Assembly (NCBI GenBank): GCA_028689195.1
Contig: JAQTWR010000032.1
Span: 1-13,316 of the forward strand
Direction: 5' to 3'
DNA: 13,316 bases
Source: Anaerolineales bacterium
GTDB lineage: Bacteria; Chloroflexota; Anaerolineae; Anaerolineales; Villigracilaceae
Shown: piece by piece, positions 6,285 to 11,051 of the stretch
Layout: each line of letters begins with the position of its first letter
How positions within the stretch are numbered: position 1 is the stretch's first letter
The notes under the pieces: model-generated
The model's database searches: none
Seen by the model: the letters and a program-made list of their open reading frames with translations, nothing else
Told to the model about the DNA's origin: nothing
Translations under genes and position numbers: made by a program

Positions 6285-6763
6285 TTGAGCGAGTCGCGCA
6301 CGGCTTGCGGGTCGAACGAGCCGATTTGCCGCCAGACTTCGTTGCCTTGCGCGTCGAAGAAAATAAAGGTGGGCGTGAACGTAAATTTATATACCGGCGC
6401 GAGTTCCATGCCGACTTGTTCTTGAATGTTAAGGCGGATAAATATCACGCGGTCGCCAAGTTCCTGTTCGAGCCCGTCCACGACGGGCTTTGCGGTTGTG
6501 CAGGCAATTCAGTAGGGCGATTGGAATTCGAGTACCACGGGTTTGCCCGCGCCGATCATGGCGCGCACGGCTTGCGCGTCGCGCATCAGCGGCGTTTGAA
6601 CGGGATGTAAAACAAACCACGCGGCGACGAATCCGATGACGACGGCGCCGAAGGCGAGGTAATCATTCCACTTCGGGCTTTTTGTCAGCAGGATCAATCC
6701 CGTTATGGCGATGAATATCAGCGCTGCGGCGATAAATGAATATTGGTTGATGAGCGAGGTCAT
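6281..6763 (-). CDS. Membrane-anchored thioredoxin-like protein, candidate selenoprotein (U-x-x-C) read through an in-frame TGA
   Basis: One frame of 161 codons runs from the ATG at 6763 to the TGA at 6283-6281, interrupted only by a TGA at 6511-6509. The first 84 residues hold two predicted membrane helices (about 8-27 and 35-53) and the start of a thioredoxin domain (K-P-V-V-L-E-F-Q-S-P-Y). Directly after the TGA come I-A-C-T-T-A-K-P-V-V-D, helix 2, and later the cis-proline segment F-T-F-T-P-T-F-I-F-F-D. The TGA therefore stands where thioredoxins have the first cysteine of C-x-x-C, giving U-I-A-C with residue 85 as selenocysteine. The 75 downstream codons are intact and the end overlaps the methyltransferase start, which argues against decay. 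A hairpin 27 nt past the TGA fits a bacterial SECIS. No Shine-Dalgarno is obvious before the ATG. Alternatives are a sequencing error (TGC to TGA) or a fresh nonsense mutation. Confidence 0.72.
6471..6489 (-). promoter_or_regulatory. Candidate SECIS hairpin
   Basis: On the minus strand AGCCCGTC (6489-6482), loop GTG (6481-6479) and GACGGGCT (6478-6471) form a perfect GC-rich 8-bp stem. The loop starts 27 nt after the TGA. Bacterial SECIS elements are described as a stem with a small apical loop, a G in the first two loop positions, and roughly 16-37 nt from UGA to loop; all are met. CCTG (6504-6501) and CAGG (6466-6463) could add a lower stem next to the UGA. Confidence 0.6.
6509..6511 (-). 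other. In-frame TGA, predicted selenocysteine codon (residue 85)
   Basis: The plus-strand bases 6509-6511 are TCA, so the minus strand reads TGA between TAC (Tyr84) and ATT (Ile86). Two codons later comes TGC (Cys88). The position is that of the attacking, solvent-exposed cysteine in thioredoxin-fold C-x-x-C sites, the classic place for Cys/Sec exchange. Confidence 0.7.
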
Positions 6764-6814
6764 AATTTTTTGGGGCGGCGATTAAATGTCATACGCTATC
6801 TGTGACGTTATGCT

Positions 6815-6843
6815 TTGACAATTCAATTGAGTTCTTTTACAAT
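6815..6843 (+). promoter_or_regulatory. Promoter of the EF-G-like gene
   Basis: A perfect TTGACA (6815-6820) is separated by exactly 17 bases from TACAAT (6838-6843, five of six). The predicted start is near 6850, giving a 5' leader of about 38 bases before the ATG at 6888. This makes the TTG at 6852, the start of the open frame, an unlikely translation start. Confidence 0.8.
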
Positions 6844-6887
6844 CGGGCGACTTGCTTTATATCCTACAGAATAGGAAGGCTATTTCC

Positions 6888-8969
6888 ATGAAAGAGTATA
6901 CCACCGAGTTTTTACGCAACGTCGCGCTGGTTTCACATGGAGGCGCGGGGAAAACCATGCTGGCTGAAGCGTTTCTCCATGCGACCAAAGCGACGACCCG
7001 TCAGGGTAAGATCGACGACGGGACGACGGTTTCCGATTACGATGACGAGGAACACCGTCGAAAGATTTCGATTTATTCAAGCGTTATCCCCATCGAACAT
7101 AAAGACTATAAAATAAATATTATCGACGCGCCCGGTTACACCGATTTTGTTGGAGAGTCCATCTCCGCTTTGAGTGTCGCCGACGGCGCGATTGTTTTAG
7201 TAGACGCGGTTTCGGGCATCGAAGTCGGCACCGAACTCGCCTGGCGCTACGCGGATGAATTCAATCTGCCGCGCTTCGTCGTGATTAATAAAATGGATCG
7301 CGACAACGCAAATTTTGAAGAGGCGTATGCCGCCATAGAAGCCTTTGTCAAAGCGCGCGGAAAACGCGCCATCAAAGTCCATTTGCCCATCGGCGAAAAA
7401 ACGGATTTCAAAGGCGTAGTGGATATTATCGGTATGAAGTCCTATATGGGCGACGGAAATACAGTCGCCGAGATTCCCGCCGAGTTAATGGAAGAAGCCG
7501 AGAAGGCGCATTTTGCGCTGGTCGAAGCCGCCGCCGAAGGCGAAGACGAGTTGATGGAAAAATACCTTGAGAACGGCTCGCTCACCGACGCTGAAATGGT
7601 GCGCGGTTTGGAAGACGTCGTTTACGCGGGCGAATTCGTTCCCGTATTCTGCGCCGCAGGCGGGCATGAAATCGGCGCGATTGCGCTGCTCAACGACATC
7701 ATTGATCTGTTGCCTTCGCCCTTGCAAGCCATCAAGCGCGTGGCGCAGGGCGCGAGCGGCGAAGAAGAATTAAATCCGTCGGATGCCGCGCCGTTAGCCG
7801 CTTATGTTTGGAAAACCACCGCCGATCCTTTTGTGGGCAAGGTCACTTATTTCCGCGTATATTCGGGTTCGATGCAAGCCGACGCGCACGTCTGGAATCA
7901 AACCAAGAGCGCGGATGAACGCGCTTCGGGGATGCACTTCCAGCGCGGAAAAGAATCCATCGCTACTAAAGTAATCCACGCGGGAGATATTGGCTCCGTC
8001 TCGAAATTAAACGTAACTTCGACGGGCGATACGTTCTGCGAGAAGAACCATCCGCTGACGATTGCTCCGCCAAAATTCCCCGCCGCGTTATACCGCGTGG
8101 CGATCACCCCCAAAACGCAAGCCGACGCCGCGAAGATCACGCCGACGTTGACGCGCCTCTGCGAAGAGGATATGACGCTCTCTTGGGAGAACGATCACAT
8201 CACGCACGAAACCGTTTTGCAGGGCATGGGCGACCAGCATGTGGATGTGGCGTTGCGCCGCGCGCAAAGTAAATTTCAAGTCGGGCTTGATTGGCATGAG
8301 CCGAAAATTCCGTACCGCGAAGGCATTACGCGCAAAGCGGCGGGGCAATATCGCCATAAGAAACAAAGCGGCGGGTCGGGACAATTCGGCGAAGTGCATC
8401 TGCGCATCGAGCCTTTGCCTGACGCCGACTTTGAATTTACCGACGAACTCGTCGGCATGAACTTGTCGAAGTCCTATTTGCCGCCGATTGAAAAAGGTAT
8501 TAAGGCGACGATGGAACGCGGCGCGTTCGCGGGCTATCCGATGAACAACGTCAAGGTGATTGTGTACGACGGCAAGGAACATGAAGTGGATTCAAAGCCG
8601 CTCGCGTTTGAAATTGCCGGACGCGAAGCCTTCAAACTCGCCGTGCAGGATGCGGGTCCCGTGTTGTTTGAGCCGATTATGAACGTGCGCGTCACCGTCC
8701 CCGATGCGAACATGGGCGACGTAATGAGCGACCTCAACACCCGACGCGGGCGCGTGCAAGGCACAGACTCTGAGCATGGCAGCACCGTCATTGTGGCGCT
8801 TGCGCCCATGGCTGAGATGACGCGCTACACCACGCAACTTCGTTCTATCACCGGCGGGCGCGGATATTTCACAATGGACTTCGATCACTACGACATCGTT
8901 CCGACGCACGTCGCCGCGCCAATCGTCGAAGCGCATCGGAAAGAAATGGAAGCGAAGAAGGAAGAGTAA
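6888..8969 (+). CDS. EF-G-like translational GTPase (EF-G-2 subfamily)
   Basis: The 693-residue protein has the length and domain order of elongation factor G: GTPase domain (about 1-285), domains II and III, domain IV with K-K-Q-S-G-G-S-G-Q-F-G-E-V, and a C-terminal domain V. G motifs: G1 S-H-G-G-A-G-K-T (16-23), G3 D-A-P-G-Y-T-D-F (80-87), G4 N-K-M-D (134-137). The G3 motif has Tyr84 where canonical EF-G has the catalytic His (P-G-H), and the switch I segment is R-K-I-S-I instead of R-G-I-T-I. As I recall, this divergence marks the EF-G-2 class typified by a second EF-G in Thermus, whose role is less certain than that of canonical FusA. The ATG at 6888 was chosen because AGGAAGG lies eight bases upstream. 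It is monocistronic: own promoter and a strong terminator. Confidence 0.88.
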   Translation: MKEYTTEFLRNVALVSHGGAGKTMLAEAFLHATKATTRQGKIDDGTTVSDYDDEEHRRKISIYSSVIPIEHKDYKINIIDAPGYTDFVGESISALSVADGAIVLVDAVSGIEVGTELAWRYADEFNLPRFVVINKMDRDNANFEEAYAAIEAFVKARGKRAIKVHLPIGEKTDFKGVVDIIGMKSYMGDGNTVAEIPAELMEEAEKAHFALVEAAAEGEDELMEKYLENGSLTDAEMVRGLEDVVYAGEFVPVFCAAGGHEIGAIALLNDIIDLLPSPLQAIKRVAQGASGEEELNPSDAAPLAAYVWKTTADPFVGKVTYFRVYSGSMQADAHVWNQTKSADERASGMHFQRGKESIATKVIHAGDIGSVSKLNVTSTGDTFCEKNHPLTIAPPKFPAALYRVAITPKTQADAAKITPTLTRLCEEDMTLSWENDHITHETVLQGMGDQHVDVALRRAQSKFQVGLDWHEPKIPYREGITRKAAGQYRHKKQSGGSGQFGEVHLRIEPLPDADFEFTDELVGMNLSKSYLPPIEKGIKATMERGAFAGYPMNNVKVIVYDGKEHEVDSKPLAFEIAGREAFKLAVQDAGPVLFEPIMNVRVTVPDANMGDVMSDLNTRRGRVQGTDSEHGSTVIVALAPMAEMTRYTTQLRSITGGRGYFTMDFDHYDIVPTHVAAPIVEAHRKEMEAKKEE

Positions 8970-8979
8970 ATTCAGCGAA

Positions 8980-9007
8980 CAGTGACCAGTAATCAGTAAT
9001 CAGTGTA
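8980..9007. repeat. Four tandem heptamers (CAGTAAT type)
   Basis: CAGTGAC, CAGTAAT, CAGTAAT and CAGTGTA follow each other without gap between the EF-G stop and its terminator. Each begins with CAGT. The tract ends at the first base of the terminator stem. Its role is unknown; it may be part of a dispersed repeat. Confidence 0.75.
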
Positions 9008-9045
9008 GAAAGTCCTGGAGGCAACTTCAGGACTTTCTGATTTTT
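9007..9045 (+). terminator. Intrinsic terminator of the EF-G-like gene
   Basis: A 14-bp stem (9007-9020 with 9025-9038, one G-U pair) is closed by the GNRA tetraloop GCAA (9021-9024). It is followed by GA and five T (9041-9045). It lies about 40 bases after the stop codon. The stem begins and ends with AGAAAGTCC/GGACTTTCT, so it could also work partly on the other strand. Confidence 0.85.
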
Positions 9046-9078
9046 GACCTTGAACCTTTGACCTTCAACCTTTATACT
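9044..9078 (+). promoter_or_regulatory. Heptamer-repeat promoter of the sulfur-carrier gene
   Basis: Heptamers TTGACCT, TGAACCT, TTGACCT and TCAACCT (9044-9071) are followed by TTATACT, which contains the -10 TATACT (9073-9078). TTGAAC at 9050-9055 is a -35 with exactly 17 bp spacing. The expected transcription start is 9085, the A of the ATG, so the mRNA would be leaderless. Other TTGACC boxes in the tract are at poor distances. Confidence 0.6.
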
Positions 9079-9084
9079 TCCCTT

Positions 9085-9357
9085 ATGGCAACGGTGCGCT
9101 TTCCCGCTTTGATGAAATATTATGTGGATAACCAAAGCGAATTTTTTGTCGCGGGTTCGACCGTGAACGAGCTGATCGAAAATATACTTGAAAAATACCC
9201 CGCGCTTAAACCGCATCTGGTTGATGCAAACGGAATCTTGCGTCGCCACTTTAATATTTTCGTGAACGGCATTCACATCCGCGAGTTGAATGGGATGGAA
9301 ACGCAGATTGGCGAGAATGATAAAGTGATTCTCATGGCGTCTGCGGCGGGCGGGTAA
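9085..9357 (+). CDS. Ubiquitin-like sulfur carrier protein (MoaD/ThiS family)
   Basis: The 90-residue protein has a beta-grasp ubiquitin-like pattern: an N-terminal strand M-A-T-V-R-F-P-A-L, helix about 26-38 (T-V-N-E-L-I-E-N-I-L), the F-N-I-F-V-N-G segment, and a C-terminal A-A-G-G. The terminal Gly-Gly is the tail that is adenylated and thiocarboxylated in MoaD, ThiS and CysO, which donate sulfur to molybdopterin, thiamine or cysteine synthesis. No E1-like activating enzyme (MoeB/ThiF) or MoaE is beside it, so the pathway is undecided. The open frame begins at a TTG at 9058, but the ATG at 9085 fits the family length and the promoter: TATACT ends seven bases before it. The mRNA is probably leaderless. 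Confidence 0.8.
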   Translation: MATVRFPALMKYYVDNQSEFFVAGSTVNELIENILEKYPALKPHLVDANGILRRHFNIFVNGIHIRELNGMETQIGENDKVILMASAAGG

Positions 9358-9382
9358 CGCGACATTTACAAAATTATAGTAT

Positions 9383-9462
9383 GTCACCCTGAGGGGACGT
9401 ACTTTGCGACCGAAGGGTCTCATATTTCAGAAGTAGAGACCCTTCGCTTCGCTCAGGGCGAC
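9383..9462. repeat. 80-bp palindromic element (GTCACCCTGAG family)
   Basis: The outer ends are GTCACCCTGAG (9383-9393) and CTCAGGGCGAC (9452-9462), inverted with one mismatch. An inner perfect 11-bp pair, CGAAGGGTCTC (9411-9421) and GAGACCCTTCG (9436-9446), encloses a 14-nt loop. Architecture (outer plus inner inverted arms, about 80 bp) matches the GTCATTGCGAG elements although the sequence differs. It lies between the sulfur-carrier gene and deoC and ends 18 bases before the deoC ATG, just ahead of its Shine-Dalgarno. Confidence 0.8.
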
Positions 9463-9480
9463 ACACACGATGGAGATTTT

Positions 9481-10443
9481 ATGACAATGCAAACAACCCA
9501 CGAGCGCGTTCCGATTCAGCCTTTTGATCTTTCTGTGATCGAAGATGTGAAAGTGAATCGTTCTGCGGTGGAGCGGCGCGCGGCGACAATCCCTACGCGG
9601 CGCACGGTCAAAAAAGAATGGCAGGCGGCATGGCTTCTGCAAGCCATCCAAAATATTGATTTGACCACGCTCTCTGGCGATGATACGCCCGGGACGGTGA
9701 GACGTTTATGCGCGAAGGCGCGTCAGCCGATCCGCGCAGAGTTGCTGAAAGATTTGGGGATGAGCGGACCAATTACGACGGGCGCGGTTTGCGTTTATCA
9801 CGCGCTGGTTTCGACGGCGGTAGAATCTCTTGAAGGTTCGGGAGTTCCCGTCGCGGCGGTATCCACCGGTTTTCCTGCGGGATTGAATCCATTTAAGCAA
9901 AAGATAGAAGAAATCGAAGCGTCGGTCAAAGCGGGTGCGAGCGAAATTGATATTGTTATTTCGCGTCAATATGTTTTGACGCAAAATTGGAAAGCGCTCT
10001 ATGACGAAGTCAAAGCCTTCCGCGAAGCGTGCGGCGACGCGCACATGAAAACGATTTTGGCGACGGGCGAACTCGGCACGTTGAAAAATGTGATGCGCGC
10101 AAGTTTTGTCTGTATGCAGGCGGGCGCGGATTTTATCAAAACGTCCACAGGCAAAGAGCCGACCAACGCGACGCTGCCCGTGAGTCTCGTGATGGTGCGC
10201 GCCATCCGCGCGTATCACGAGGCGACAGGCTTCAAGGTTGGATTCAAACCCGCGGGTGGAATCCGTACCGCGAAGCAATCGCTCGATTGGTTGATTCTGA
10301 TGAAGGAAGAACTTGGCGAAGAATGGATGCGCCCGAATTTATTCCGCATTGGCGCGTCTGCGTTATTGAACGATATTGAAAGACAGTTGGAGCATTTTGC
10401 ATACGGACGGTATGCGTCCATGCAGTATCAGGCTTTGGGGTAA
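9481..10443 (+). CDS. deoC: Deoxyribose-phosphate aldolase (long form)
   Basis: The enzyme cleaves 2-deoxyribose-5-phosphate to glyceraldehyde-3-phosphate and acetaldehyde in deoxynucleoside breakdown, through a lysine Schiff base. At 320 residues it is of the long type (E. coli DeoC is about 260), with roughly 60 extra N-terminal residues. The catalytic set is complete: D157 in S-E-I-D-I-V-I, Schiff-base K220 in D-F-I-K-T-S-T-G, and K256 in G-F-K-P-A-G-G-I-R. N-I-D-L-T-T-L near residue 58 is the usual N-terminal strand. The ATG at 9481 has GGAG at 9472-9475; a second ATG two codons later is possible. No other nucleoside-catabolic gene (deoA, deoB, deoD) is adjacent; the phosphopentomutase-like enzyme at 4777-5694 is far off and on the other strand. 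It converges with the small lipoprotein gene. Confidence 0.94.
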   Translation: MTMQTTHERVPIQPFDLSVIEDVKVNRSAVERRAATIPTRRTVKKEWQAAWLLQAIQNIDLTTLSGDDTPGTVRRLCAKARQPIRAELLKDLGMSGPITTGAVCVYHALVSTAVESLEGSGVPVAAVSTGFPAGLNPFKQKIEEIEASVKAGASEIDIVISRQYVLTQNWKALYDEVKAFREACGDAHMKTILATGELGTLKNVMRASFVCMQAGADFIKTSTGKEPTNATLPVSLVMVRAIRAYHEATGFKVGFKPAGGIRTAKQSLDWLILMKEELGEEWMRPNLFRIGASALLNDIERQLEHFAYGRYASMQYQALG

Positions 10444-10456
10444 AGACTGTAAATGT

Positions 10457-10486
10457 GATTGCTTCGCAAAGAACGCACGCAATGAC
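10457..10486. repeat. Half copy of the GTCATTGCGAG element
   Basis: GATTGCTTCG (10457-10466) and CGCAATGAC (10478-10486) match the right half (inner arm, spacer, terminal repeat) of the elements at 957-1036 and 2116-2201. The left half is absent. It lies in the 47-bp gap between the convergent deoC and lipoprotein stops, where no clear terminator is visible. Confidence 0.65.
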
Positions 10487-10490
10487 GCTG

Positions 10491-11027
10491 TTACTTCTGC
10501 GCCGCGAGCAGGCTGATGGTAAATAGTTTTTGCTCGGGCGCAAGCGCGCAAGCCGAAATGGGTTGGTCGGTTGGGCAATTTGCGTCTGGCGACGGCGTCC
10601 AACTGATACTGACCAGCAAGGTTACGTTTCCGTTTGTGTAGCCCTGAATCATGCCTGTTGGCGCGGCGGCGGAAAGTTTTGTATCCAGCGCCCATCCCGT
10701 CAAAGTTCCCTCGATTGCATTTAGAGAATTCATAAGATCAAAATTCGCGCCCGTGCCGTTGGTTTCCATCGCGCAGGCGGAGCCTTGCAAGCCAAAATCC
10801 GCGAGGGGCTTTTCGGCGAGCGTGAACTTGGCGTTTAACGCCGCCGCAACTTGATCGCTGATGACCTGACATTCTTCCAACGCAAGCGGTCGGTAGGCAT
10901 CGCTGGTTATTTCCGCTTCCGTCGCGGACGCTTCAACTTTGGGGCTTTGCGTAGCGGCGTTGCGGCAAGACGTAACGGCAGCGAGAAGGAATATCAATGT
11001 TGCGTACAAAATTCTGTTGCGACTCAT
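10491..11027 (-). CDS. Small predicted lipoprotein of unknown function
   Basis: The 178-residue protein begins with a signal peptide (M-S-R-N-R-I-L-Y-A-T-L-I-F-L-L-A-A-V-T-S) ending at lipobox Cys21, so it is probably anchored outside the membrane. I recognise no domain. The mature part has several cysteines (E-E-C-Q, G-S-A-C-A, D-A-N-C-P, I-S-A-C-A), which may form disulfides. The start at 11027 was preferred over the ATG at 11033 because GGAG (11037-11034) is six bases from the former and directly abuts the latter. It follows the HD-GYP gene by 24 bases on the same strand, so the two are likely co-transcribed; whether it is linked to signalling is unknown. Confidence 0.72.
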   Translation of the reverse strand: MSRNRILYATLIFLLAAVTSCRNAATQSPKVEASATEAEITSDAYRPLALEECQVISDQVAAALNAKFTLAEKPLADFGLQGSACAMETNGTGANFDLMNSLNAIEGTLTGWALDTKLSAAAPTGMIQGYTNGNVTLLVSISWTPSPDANCPTDQPISACALAPEQKLFTISLLAAQK

Positions 11028-11051
11028 AAACATCTCCGAAGGATTTTTTTT

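Noticed and set aside
6281..6481. Separate small gene starting at the GTG at 6481 for the C-terminal thioredoxin half
   Set aside because: The GTG lies inside the hairpin loop, has no Shine-Dalgarno, and would omit the active site and first strands. A single gene read through TGA explains both halves.
6852..6887. TTG start giving 12 extra residues on the EF-G-like protein
   Set aside because: The predicted transcription start is about 6850, the extra residues do not look like EF-G, and AGGAAGG is correctly placed for the ATG at 6888.
9058..9084. TTG start nine codons upstream of the sulfur-carrier ATG
   Set aside because: These codons are the heptamer repeat and the -10 box; the ATG at 9085 fits the family N terminus.
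9706..10278. Long open frame antisense to deoC, and a similar one antisense to EF-G (8088-8582)
   Set aside because: They lie wholly within strongly supported genes, have arginine/histidine-rich sequences typical of shadow frames, and show no ribosome site or homology I recognise.
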